Shown here in pieces: positions 1 through 5,215 of a stretch of DNA of 5,557 nucleotides. Numbering within the stretch: position 1 is the stretch's first letter; each line of letters starts with the position of its first letter. The stretch lies in NCBI GenBank assembly GCA_005877655.1, contig VBOC01000020.1, positions 4,458 to 10,014 of the forward strand, given 5' to 3'. The notes under the pieces were generated by a model that did no database searches, was not told the DNA's origin, and worked only from the letters and a program-made list of their open reading frames with translations. Source of the DNA: Ignavibacteria bacterium (GTDB taxonomy: Bacteria > Bacteroidota > Ignavibacteria > UBA10030 > SZUA-254). The translations under genes were made by a program, and so were the position numbers.

Positions 1-1
1 C

Positions 2-1024
2 GGACAGAGCGACTCCCTCGAGCGAATCACACACTCGCTCTGCACGCTCGAATTCGAAGACCACCGTCCGCTCTACGACTGGTTTCTCAACGAGCTCGGC
101 ATCTTCCACTCCCGGCAAATCGAGTTCGCGCGGCTGAATCTGACCTACACCGTCATGAGCAAGCGGCGCCTGCTCGAGCTGGTTGAGACCGGGAGGGTTG
201 ACGGTTGGGACGATCCGAGAATGCCCACCATTTCGGGCTTGCGCCGGAGGGGATTCACCCCTGAGTCCATCAGGGAATTCGCGGACCGGATCGGGGTTTC
301 GAAGAGGGAGACGACCATCGATGTCGCCCTCCTGGAGGACTGCCTGCGCGAAGATCTGAACAAGCGGACACAAAGAGCCATGGCGGTCCTGCGACCGATG
401 AAAGTCGTCATCGAAAATTACCCGGAGGACCGGGTCGAGGAAATGGACGCGGTCAATAACCCGGAAGATACGGGAATGGGATCGAGGAAAATCCCGTTCT
501 CAAAACACCTCTTCATCGAACGGGATGATTTCCGGGAAATTCCTCCGCCGAAATACTTCCGATTGGCTCCGGGAACGGAAGTGCGCCTGCGGTATGCCTA
601 TATCCTCAAATGCACGGGTGTGGTCAGGGACCGTGAAACGGGGGAGGTGAGTGAGCTTCGCTGCACGATCGATCCGGAGACCAGGAGCGGTTTACCGGCC
701 AGCCAGCGGAAAGTGAAGGGCACCATTCACTGGGTGTCTGCGGCTCACGCTCTCGATGCGACGGTGCGGCTCTATGACCGGCTTTTTTCAGTCGAAGAAC
801 CGGGCGGCGACGATTGGGAACAGTGCCTTAATCCAAATTCGCTCGAGGTCCTGAACATGTGCAAGGTTGAAAACGGCCTCGCACGATGCGGCGCCGGGGA
901 TCAGTTTCAGTTTGAGCGATCGGGATACTTCTGCGTCGACCCGGATTCGAAGCCCGGCCGGCTTGTGTTCAATCGGACGGTGACTCTGCGAGACACCTGG
1001 TCGAAGATCGAGAAAAGAAAATGA
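2..1024 (+). CDS. glnS: Glutaminyl-tRNA synthetase, C-terminal 340 residues (5' end outside the window)
   Basis: This is a cytoplasmic class I aminoacyl-tRNA synthetase that joins glutamine to tRNA-Gln using ATP. The frame is open from base 2. The first residues, [20 protein letters not shown], are the end of the Rossmann catalytic core. The KMSKS-type ATP loop follows as VMSKR at about local residues 51-55, and then [17 protein letters not shown]. The C-terminal anticodon-binding beta-barrels run from about local residue 130 to the end, with signatures [34 protein letters not shown] and [12 protein letters not shown]. Recalled against the roughly 554-residue E. coli enzyme, the C-terminal end is complete and I see no gap; the HIGH motif lies upstream of the window. 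A genuine GlnRS implies direct glutamine charging rather than sole reliance on Glu-tRNA amidotransferase. The ATG at 155 falls inside the KMSKS loop and is not a start. The next gene begins 78 bases after the stop behind its own promoter. Confidence 0.97.
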   Translation, partial: GQSDSLERITHSLCTLEFEDHRPLYDWFLNELGIFHSRQIEFARLNLTYTVMSKRRLLELVETGRVDGWDDPRMPTISGLRRRGFTPESIREFADRIGVSKRETTIDVALLEDCLREDLNKRTQRAMAVLRPMKVVIENYPEDRVEEMDAVNNPEDTGMGSRKIPFSKHLFIERDDFREIPPPKYFRLAPGTEVRLRYAYILKCTGVVRDRETGEVSELRCTIDPETRSGLPASQRKVKGTIHWVSAAHALDATVRLYDRLFSVEEPGGDDWEQCLNPNSLEVLNMCKVENGLARCGAGDQFQFERSGYFCVDPDSKPGRLVFNRTVTLRDTWSKIEKRK

Positions 1025-1044
1025 GGGGAGTGAAAAAACCCGGC

Positions 1045-1067
1045 TCTCTCTTGACTCTCAAGTGAGA
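1045..1067. promoter_or_regulatory. Imperfect inverted repeat over the folB -35 box, candidate operator
   Basis: The left arm TCTCTCTTGA (1045-1054) and the right arm TCAAGTGAGA (1058-1067) flank a CTC centre. Nine of ten positions are complementary; the only mismatch is T1049 against T1063. The -35 box (1051-1056) lies inside the dyad, the usual position for a repressor site. As RNA at the glnS 3' end it could form a hairpin, but no U-tract follows, so a terminator role is less likely. No regulator gene is visible nearby. Confidence 0.45.
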
Positions 1068-1079
1068 AAGATATATATT
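1051..1079 (+). promoter_or_regulatory. Sigma70-like promoter of the folB-folK-kinase operon
   Basis: TTGACT (1051-1056, five of six consensus bases) is separated by exactly 17 bases from TATATT (1074-1079, five of six). Transcription would start near 1086, about 17 bases before the folB ATG at 1103. It sits between the glnS stop and folB, and the next credible terminator is after 2848, so it probably drives all four genes up to there. Confidence 0.7.
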
Positions 1080-1102
1080 TGCACAGTTTTTCCCATCGTG
1101 GT

Positions 1103-1633
1103 ATGCACTCCGACGTTATCAGAATCCATAATGCTTCGTTTTATGCGTACCACGGCGTGGCCACCGATGAACAAAATCTGGGCGGCAAGTTTGAAGTCGA
1201 TGTCGAACTCGAAAGCGATCTATCCGCCGCCGCCGAGAAGGACAGCCTGAAACGCACGGTCGACTACCAGGCGGTCTATGCCTTCATTCAACAAACGGTG
1301 ACTCACAAGAAGTACTACCTCCTCGAGTCACTGGCGAAGACGATTGCACGTGGTATTATTCGCGAATTTCCGGCCGTCGAATCCGCGCGCGTCAAAGTCC
1401 GGAAACCGCAGAAAACCGGAAATAGGGCATGTACAGGGTGTTTCTCGGGCTTGGATCGAATCTGGGCGACCGCCTTGGGTCGCTCTCCAAAGCGACTCAG
1501 ACGATTGAACAGGCGATGCCCGTCCGGGCTATTTCCTCGGTCTATGAAACAGAGCCCGTGGGAATGGAGCCCGGGCATCAATTCTATAATATGGCGCTCC
1601 AAGTCGAGACCGACCTCAATCCGGCGGAACTGA
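1103..1633 (+). CDS. folB: Dihydroneopterin aldolase with abnormal, out-of-family C-terminus
   Basis: FolB is the cytoplasmic aldolase that converts 7,8-dihydroneopterin to 6-hydroxymethyl-7,8-dihydropterin and glycolaldehyde, the step before FolK. Counting from ATG 1103, residues 1-103 are clear family sequence: DVIRIHNASFYAYHGV, the active-site Glu in ATDEQNLGGKF, the Tyr in TVDYQAVY, LLESLAKTIA, and the catalytic Lys in VKVRKP (Lys101). A normal protein of about 120 residues would then finish with a short loop and a last beta-strand. Here family sequence stops after KPQ (base 1411), and the frame stays open to TGA at 1631-1633, covering 205 bases of folK with an unrelated tail rich in Arg and Ser. 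A different frame would give ENRK and stop at TAG 1423-1425, just before the folK ATG, which suggests a deletion that changed frame. The upstream TTG at 1079 is rejected as start because it overlaps the -10 box. No clear Shine-Dalgarno sequence precedes 1103. Identity is sure; integrity is doubtful. Confidence 0.8.
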   Translation: MHSDVIRIHNASFYAYHGVATDEQNLGGKFEVDVELESDLSAAAEKDSLKRTVDYQAVYAFIQQTVTHKKYYLLESLAKTIARGIIREFPAVESARVKVRKPQKTGNRACTGCFSGLDRIWATALGRSPKRLRRLNRRCPSGLFPRSMKQSPWEWSPGINSIIWRSKSRPTSIRRN

Positions 1634-1938
1634 TCCGGCTTTTGAAATCGATTGAGAAAAAGTTAGGGCGGAAGCAGCGGCCGCCCATGACGGACCGGGA
1701 AATCGACATCGACATCCTCTTATACGACGGTTTTTCGTATGCCGATGACGTTGTCCGGGTGCCACACCCCCGGCTGGAAACCCGGAGGTTTGTTCTGGAG
1801 CCGTTGAAGGAAATCGCCCCCCTTGTCATTCACCCGACGCGAAATCAGACGGTCGCTTCGCTTTTGCGGGGCTGTCGCGATCTGAGCCGGGTGGTCCGCA
1901 CCGACCAGCACGTCGTATCCGTCCATCCGGACGCCTGA
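1429..1938 (+). CDS. folK: 2-amino-4-hydroxy-6-hydroxymethyldihydropteridine diphosphokinase (HPPK)
   Basis: FolK transfers pyrophosphate from ATP to 6-hydroxymethyl-7,8-dihydropterin, giving the substrate of dihydropteroate synthase in folate synthesis. The 169-residue protein has the normal family length. It shows the N-terminal FLGLGSNLGDR (residues 5-15), SVYETEPVG (37-45), the pterin-side FYNMAL (52-57), the Mg-binding pair Asp93/Asp95 in REIDIDILLYD, and VPHPRLETRRFVLEPL (111-126) with the active-site His and Arg. The usual WGPR stretch is replaced by PPMTDR, which keeps the Arg (Arg90) but loses the Trp; I treat this as subfamily variation. It immediately follows folB and ends 7 bases before the kinase start, so translation is probably coupled through the operon. 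Confidence 0.96.
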   Translation: MYRVFLGLGSNLGDRLGSLSKATQTIEQAMPVRAISSVYETEPVGMEPGHQFYNMALQVETDLNPAELIRLLKSIEKKLGRKQRPPMTDREIDIDILLYDGFSYADDVVRVPHPRLETRRFVLEPLKEIAPLVIHPTRNQTVASLLRGCRDLSRVVRTDQHVVSVHPDA

Positions 1939-1945
1939 CTCATCC

Positions 1946-2623
1946 GTGAAAGCCTCGCTCGACGCTCTGGTGGAACAAACGCCCGTCCGTACCATCGCCA
2001 TCGAAGGCGTCATCGGAGCCGGCAAGACGAGCCTGGCTTCGCTTCTGGCGGAGAGGCTTTCCGCACGGCTCGTCCTTGAAAAATTTGAGGAGAATCCCTT
2101 TCTCCCTAAATTTTACGAAGCCCCGGAGCGCTACGCATTTCAGACTCAGTTGTTCTTCCTCCTCAGCCGATACAAGCAGCAGCAGGAGCTCCATCAGGCC
2201 GACCTGTTTCACAAGTTCCTCATCACCGATTACATCTTCGAGAAAGACAAGATCTTCGCCTACTTGAATCTCGAAGACGACGAGCTCCGGCTCTATGAAA
2301 CGGTTCTGGGCTCGATCGAGCGCAATGTCCCTGTTCCCGACCTGGTCGTCTACGTTCAGTGCAGTGTCGAGCGGTTGATGGCCAATATCCGCGCCCGCGG
2401 AAGGCCGTACGAGCGGAACATGTCCGAGCAGTACATCAGGGAACTGAATGAGGCCTATAACTACTTCTTCTTCCGGTACAAGGCGGCTCCGCTTTTGATC
2501 ATCAATGCCTCGCAAATCGACTTTGTCAGGAACGATCATGAGCTCGATGATCTGATGAACGAAATCTTCCGGCCCGACAAGGCGCCGGTGGAGTATTACA
2601 ATCCGGTTGTCCTGAAACGGTAG
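1946..2623 (+). CDS. Deoxynucleoside kinase (dCK/dGK/dNK family)
   Basis: This family phosphorylates salvaged deoxynucleosides to 5'-monophosphates using a nucleoside triphosphate, in the cytoplasm. The 225-residue protein begins with a P-loop, GVIGAGKTS (residues 21-29), followed by FEENPFLPKFYEAPERYAFQ (47-66), where the acidic residues are candidates for the catalytic base, then LFFLLSRYKQQQEL (69-82), the DYIFEKDKIFAYLNL block (95-109), VPDLVVYVQ (130-138) and the Arg-rich LID RGRPYER (151-157). The base preference cannot be read with confidence; dAdo/dGuo kinases of bacteria are the closest fit. The start is GTG 1946, 7 bases after the folK stop, without a strong Shine-Dalgarno sequence; a GTG at 1970 would also keep the P-loop. 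Its place after folK fits co-supply of folate and deoxynucleotides for DNA synthesis. Confidence 0.9.
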   Translation: MKASLDALVEQTPVRTIAIEGVIGAGKTSLASLLAERLSARLVLEKFEENPFLPKFYEAPERYAFQTQLFFLLSRYKQQQELHQADLFHKFLITDYIFEKDKIFAYLNLEDDELRLYETVLGSIERNVPVPDLVVYVQCSVERLMANIRARGRPYERNMSEQYIRELNEAYNYFFFRYKAAPLLIINASQIDFVRNDHELDDLMNEIFRPDKAPVEYYNPVVLKR

Positions 2624-2635
2624 GAGAGCACGGCC

Positions 2636-2848
2636 TTGCTGCGCATCGTGATCTGGCTGGTGGTCGGCTACATGATCGTGAAGATCGCGCGGATATTCAT
2701 GAACTGGAAACAATACCGCGACCCGGACGCCGGGCATACCGGCCGCGATCAGGAGGTGATCCCGCCGTTCGACAATGTCCAGGATGCGGATTTCGAGGAC
2801 ATCACTCCCAAACCACCTCCTCCCGAATCGGAGAAACCTCCCGCCTGA
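2636..2848 (+). CDS. Small single-pass membrane protein, unknown function
   Basis: I do not recognise a named family. The 70-residue product has one hydrophobic segment at about residues 2-22 (LRIVIWLVVGYMIVKIARIF), then a short basic/aromatic stretch (NWKQYRD), and a soluble tail with the acidic motif NVQDADFEDITP (about 47-58) and a proline-rich end (KPPPPESEKPPA). A short N-terminal anchor followed by an acidic DxDFEDI motif suggests an inner-membrane protein with a cytoplasmic interaction peptide; that is inference. The start is TTG 2636, chosen because AGGAG at 2622-2626 lies 9 bases upstream and begins at the kinase stop codon; no upstream ATG or GTG fits. It is the last gene before the hairpin at 2870-2891. 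Clean reading, Shine-Dalgarno sequence and operon position make it a likely real gene. Confidence 0.72.
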   Translation: MLRIVIWLVVGYMIVKIARIFMNWKQYRDPDAGHTGRDQEVIPPFDNVQDADFEDITPKPPPPESEKPPA

Positions 2849-2869
2849 ACGCGGAACTCGACTCCGCCT

Positions 2870-2891
2870 CCCCTCGTTGATTTTCGAGGGG
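2870..2891 (+). terminator. Rho-independent-type terminator ending the folate operon
   Basis: CCCCTCG (2870-2876) and CGAGGGG (2885-2891) make a perfect 7-bp GC-rich stem with an 8-base loop, TTGATTTT, followed by a T-rich stretch (2895-2907, CCGTTCCTTATTTTAT region). It starts 22 bases after the stop of the small membrane protein and lies before nadA. The T-tract is interrupted, so termination may be partial and let some transcripts read into nadA. Confidence 0.65.
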
Positions 2892-2905
2892 CCGTTCCTT
2901 ATTTT
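2877..2905 (+). promoter_or_regulatory. nadA: Candidate promoter giving leaderless nadA mRNA
   Basis: TTGATT (2877-2882, four of six consensus) lies 17 bases before TATTTT (2900-2905, four of six). Predicted initiation near 2911-2913 coincides with the nadA ATG at 2913, and there is no Shine-Dalgarno sequence upstream of that ATG, so the message could be leaderless. A second -10-like hexamer, TATGAT (2905-2910), is present but would start transcription inside the gene. The -35 box sits in the loop of the preceding terminator hairpin. Confidence 0.4.
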
Positions 2906-2912
2906 ATGATAC

Positions 2913-3881
2913 ATGCCCTATGAAACTGCCGATATCGCGCCCCAGGAGGTAGCGGAAACCGCTTTCATCCCGCTGAATCTGGAAGATGAGATTCTCCGGC
3001 TCAAGAGGGATCTGAATTCCGAGATTCAGGACCTGGCCGATTTTGTGGGGGACAGCCTCGAGCTTTCACGCCGGGCAGCCTCCACCGATCGGGACGTCAT
3101 CGTCTTCGCGGGGGTTCATTTCATGGCTGAAACCGCGAAGATTCTGAATCCACGAAAGCAAGTGCTGTTGCCTGATCTGAACGCGGGCTGCTCGTTGGCG
3201 GAGGGGTGTCCCGCTCCCCTTTTTAAGGCGTTCCGCGAAATGCACCCTCACCATGTCGCCATCACGTATATCAACTGCTCCGCCGAGGTTAAGGCGCTGA
3301 GCGATATCATTTGCACATCGAGCAATGCCGAAAAGATCATCCGTCAGGTCCCCGAAGATCGGCCGATTCTCTTCGCCCCAGACCGGAATTTGGGGAAATA
3401 CCTTGTGAAGAAAACCGGAAGGGAGATGCTTCTCTGGCAGGGAAGTTGTATCGTCCATGAGACGTTCAGCGAAAGAAAATTGCTCCGGCTCAGGGCGAAA
3501 TACCCCCGCGCAACGCTGATCGCGCACCCGGAGTGCGACGAGGCCGTACTCGAGAAGGCTGAATTTGTCGGCTCGACGAGCGCATTGCTCCGCTATGTGC
3601 AGCAAAGTGCGGAAGAAGAGTTTATCATTGCTACGGAGGCGGGGATCATCCACCAGATGGAGAAATCTTGTCCCGGCAAGGTTTTCATCCCCGCTCCCCC
3701 CGAAGAGAGCTGTGCCTGCAACCTGTGTCCTTACATGAAGCTCAACACGATGGAAAAACTGTATCTCTGCATGAAGAACCGATCGCCCGAGATCAGCATG
3801 AGCGATGATCTGATCGGGCGGGCATACAAACCGATACGTGAAACGGAGGAAAGCGGGTCTCAGATTTTTCCCGATTTGTAA
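2913..3881 (+). CDS. nadA: Quinolinate synthase, with the N-terminal His/Tyr active-site block missing
   Basis: NadA condenses iminoaspartate with dihydroxyacetone phosphate to quinolinate in de novo NAD synthesis, using a [4Fe-4S] cluster. The 322-residue protein matches the family along its length: [15 protein letters not shown] (42-56), [17 protein letters not shown] (62-78), [17 protein letters not shown] (123-139), [10 protein letters not shown] (154-163), [10 protein letters not shown] (177-186), [15 protein letters not shown] and [11 protein letters not shown]. The expected cluster ligands are Cys93 (AGCSL), Cys179 (GSCIVHE) and Cys272 (CPYMKLN); Cys267 and Cys269 are extra. The anomaly is at residues 34-37: LKRDLN runs straight into SEIQDLADF, whereas homologues have about ten more residues here, of the form NAVILAHYYQ. 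The frame is kept, so this is a clean loss of about 30 bases, including the essential His and Tyr (His19 and Tyr21 in the Thermotoga enzyme). ATG 2913 is the only ATG before the conserved DEILRLKRD helix. The 3' end overlaps the convergent gene. The enzyme may be inactive unless this is an assembly error. Confidence 0.92.
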   Translation: MPYETADIAPQEVAETAFIPLNLEDEILRLKRDLNSEIQDLADFVGDSLELSRRAASTDRDVIVFAGVHFMAETAKILNPRKQVLLPDLNAGCSLAEGCPAPLFKAFREMHPHHVAITYINCSAEVKALSDIICTSSNAEKIIRQVPEDRPILFAPDRNLGKYLVKKTGREMLLWQGSCIVHETFSERKLLRLRAKYPRATLIAHPECDEAVLEKAEFVGSTSALLRYVQQSAEEEFIIATEAGIIHQMEKSCPGKVFIPAPPEESCACNLCPYMKLNTMEKLYLCMKNRSPEISMSDDLIGRAYKPIRETEESGSQIFPDL

Positions 3882-5086
3882 TATGCGAAGATTCCGAATG
3901 CGCGGGCGGCCTCGCCCTGCGCATGAACCGTACCGATCTCATCGACTCCGTAGCCGTCTTCTCCTCCGAACGGATTCCACCCGTTCCGGATGCCATGGTC
4001 CGATTCCCTGTGCAGGGTCACCGTCGCTCTCCCCTCGTGGTTCGTCCACACGTGTTCCAGCATCAATTCGACTTTTGTAAGCACGTCAGCCATCTCCCCC
4101 GGCGCGATCGAGTAGGCGTCCAGGACATAGTTCACGAACGCGCCGTTGCCGTCCATGCGGATCTGGTAAAAATCCTGAGGATCGACCCAACCCCCGGCGG
4201 GGCTCAAGATTCTCATCGCGGTGGCGATCACAACCGCCTTGTACCGCTCATCTCCGGTGATGCGGTACAACGACGCCCCGATTGAACAGTATTCCGCGCC
4301 TTCCCACGGGAGTTGTTTGCCAAACGCCGCGAGTCCGGGCTTTCCCTCCCACCGGCCATCACCCTTATAAAGCGCCTTTTCGACGCCGGGGGACGTCTTG
4401 TCACCGTTCCAGACGAGGAGAGCATCCTCAAGGAAGCGCTTGTCGCGCGTCGCCTCATACAACCAGCATGCGACGGAGGCCATCTGGTTCATGTTGCTGT
4501 TGGTGAAGATCTGGCCGCGGCCCACAGAGTGCGGGGGCCAGTTATACCAGCTCCAATAGCCCTCATAATTGGAAAGTCTCCCTTCCTGTCGTGCCTCTGT
4601 ATACCGGCGCCTCGCGTCATCCACGAGTGAGCGGTTCCTTTCGCCCGAGAAATGCCACCAGAGAAGTTCCGCCAGGCAGACCCAGGCCCGGTCGTCGACC
4701 CAGGTCCCGGTGCACATTTTCCTGAGGTCATGCGCGACCGTGTGGAAGCGGAGGAGGGAGGAGTCGTTCGTGGCCGCGAAGAGATAGGCGTCTCCTATTG
4801 CCCCGTAGGCGCCCTCCCAACAGGGCGTATACACATCATGGAACAGAGCGTCGACGGAACGAGCGCGCTCGTGCCATCTTGCCGCGGGGTTTTCTCCTAC
4901 CCGGTGGACGGATGGGGTCGCTTCTGTCATCGGGGCAGTTGACTCGCCCGGGACCCGCGAGCGGAGGTGATTGAAAAGGAGGAGCCCTCCCGCCACCAGG
5001 ATCGCGAGGATGGCTATGATCCTGCCCTTCGGCCGACCGGGAGAGGGCGAGGGTTTGGTTCTCTTTGGGTGGTAGGGCTTTCGCAT
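3860..5086 (-). CDS. Membrane-anchored GH76-like glycoside hydrolase
   Basis: The 408-residue protein has a very basic N-terminus (residues 1-22, rich in Lys, Arg and Pro), one hydrophobic segment (about 23-38, [16 protein letters not shown]) and then an exported alpha-helical domain. No lipobox or clear cleavage site is seen, so a type II signal anchor is likeliest. The domain resembles GH76 alpha-1,6-mannanases and related six-hairpin enzymes: an Asp pair with aromatic context (VDDRAW, Asp131/Asp132, the expected catalytic pair), [20 protein letters not shown], the helix-start motif [21 protein letters not shown] (193-213), and later repeats of the form [18 protein letters not shown] (265-282) and [11 protein letters not shown] role in cutting or remodelling mannose-containing polysaccharide outside the cytoplasmic membrane is inferred. 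A Shine-Dalgarno sequence, GGAG, lies 8 bases before the ATG (complement of 5095-5098) and supports this start. The gene is convergent with nadA (22-bp overlap) and divergent from the mutase gene. The family call is by motif memory and could shift to a neighbouring (alpha/alpha)6 family. Confidence 0.72.
   Translation of the reverse strand: MRKPYHPKRTKPSPSPGRPKGRIIAILAILVAGGLLLFNHLRSRVPGESTAPMTEATPSVHRVGENPAARWHERARSVDALFHDVYTPCWEGAYGAIGDAYLFAATNDSSLLRFHTVAHDLRKMCTGTWVDDRAWVCLAELLWWHFSGERNRSLVDDARRRYTEARQEGRLSNYEGYWSWYNWPPHSVGRGQIFTNSNMNQMASVACWLYEATRDKRFLEDALLVWNGDKTSPGVEKALYKGDGRWEGKPGLAAFGKQLPWEGAEYCSIGASLYRITGDERYKAVVIATAMRILSPAGGWVDPQDFYQIRMDGNGAFVNYVLDAYSIAPGEMADVLTKVELMLEHVWTNHEGRATVTLHRESDHGIRNGWNPFGGEDGYGVDEIGTVHAQGEAARAFGIFAYYKSGKI
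3898..3924. repeat. Strong inverted repeat just beyond the nadA stop
   Basis: ATGCGC (3898-3903) plus GGGC (3904-3907) pair with GCCC (3914-3917) and GCGCAT (3919-3924) across a 6-base loop, with one bulged T at 3918: ten base pairs in all. It starts 17 bases after the nadA stop and lies inside the 3' coding end of the GH76-like gene. No T-tract follows on either strand. It may stabilise the nadA mRNA end or slow polymerase, or may simply reflect the codons there. Confidence 0.35.
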
Positions 5087-5092
5087 GGTCCG

Positions 5093-5121
5093 TTCTCCGG
5101 AGGCCGGAGCCGTAATATAAT
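5093..5121 (+). promoter_or_regulatory. Candidate upstream promoter of the mutase gene
   Basis: A perfect TATAAT (5116-5121) has a weak -35, TTCTCC (5093-5098, three of six), 17 bases before it. Initiation near 5128 would give a leader of about 88 bases holding both palindromes (5147-5166) and a GCCTCCT stretch (5130-5136). Confidence 0.4.
5095..5109 (-). promoter_or_regulatory. Hairpin containing the GH76-like gene's ribosome binding site
   Basis: On the minus strand CTCCGG and CCGGAG flank a CCT loop (complement of 5095-5109), a perfect 6-bp GC-rich stem. The second arm contains the GGAG Shine-Dalgarno sequence, 8 bases before the ATG. If transcribed, the stem would mask the ribosome binding site and lower or regulate translation. 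No convincing minus-strand promoter was found upstream; a TATTAT at the complement of 5117-5122 lacks a good -35. Confidence 0.4.
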
Positions 5122-5146
5122 AAATCGCCGCCTCCTATGGTACGGG

Positions 5147-5166
5147 CGACTCGAGTCGAACCGGTT
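5147..5166. promoter_or_regulatory. Two abutting perfect palindromes in the divergent region, candidate operator
   Basis: CGACTCGAGTCG (5147-5158) is a perfect 12-base palindrome, directly followed by AACCGGTT (5159-5166), a perfect 8-base palindrome. Together they lie between the divergent genes and end at the first base of the -35 box of the proximal mutase promoter. Binding by a dimeric regulator is plausible; no regulator gene is in the window. Confidence 0.4.
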
Positions 5167-5193
5167 TGAAAAGTAGAGCGGAATCGTTATCTT
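5166..5193 (+). promoter_or_regulatory. Candidate proximal promoter of the mutase gene
   Basis: TTGAAA (5166-5171, five of six) is 16 bases before TATCTT (5188-5193, four of six). Initiation near 5200 would give a short leader that still contains the Shine-Dalgarno sequence AGGAAGAGG (5204-5212). It competes with the TATAAT-based promoter upstream. Confidence 0.45.
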
Positions 5194-5215
5194 CATTAAA
5201 AACAGGAAGAGGCAG

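Noticed and set aside
145..411. Minus-strand frame opposite glnS
   Set aside because: It is antisense to the strongly conserved GlnRS KMSKS region and has Ser/Arg-rich low-information composition.
1079..1102. TTG at 1079 as an extended folB start
   Set aside because: The TTG overlaps the -10 box of the predicted promoter, so it would lie upstream of the transcript start. Family sequence begins right after ATG 1103.
1025..1102. Riboswitch or terminator between glnS and folB
   Set aside because: The 78-base gap is largely filled by the promoter and dyad. There is no THF-, preQ1- or T-box-like structure that I can recognise, and no T-tract follows the dyad.
1940..2914. Long minus-strand open frame (324 codons) opposite the deoxynucleoside kinase and the small membrane protein
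   Set aside because: The plus strand carries clear family motifs here (P-loop, LID). The antisense product resembles no family and has the Arg/Asp/Val-rich composition typical of GC-rich antisense frames.
3014..3019. EcoRI site GAATTC exactly at the nadA gap, suggesting a cloning scar
   Set aside because: GAATTC also occurs in ordinary glnS coding sequence near 51 and 277, where it encodes common Glu-Phe or adjacent codons, so one more site is unremarkable without read evidence.
3066..3653. Minus-strand open frame inside nadA (195 codons)
   Set aside because: It lies wholly opposite conserved NadA motifs, has no recognisable domain, and reflects codon bias of the real gene.
4652..4942. Plus-strand frames opposite the glycosidase (also 3923-4285 and 4313-4630)
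   Set aside because: They are antisense to a continuous protein with coherent domain motifs and a good ribosome binding site; their translations show no motifs.
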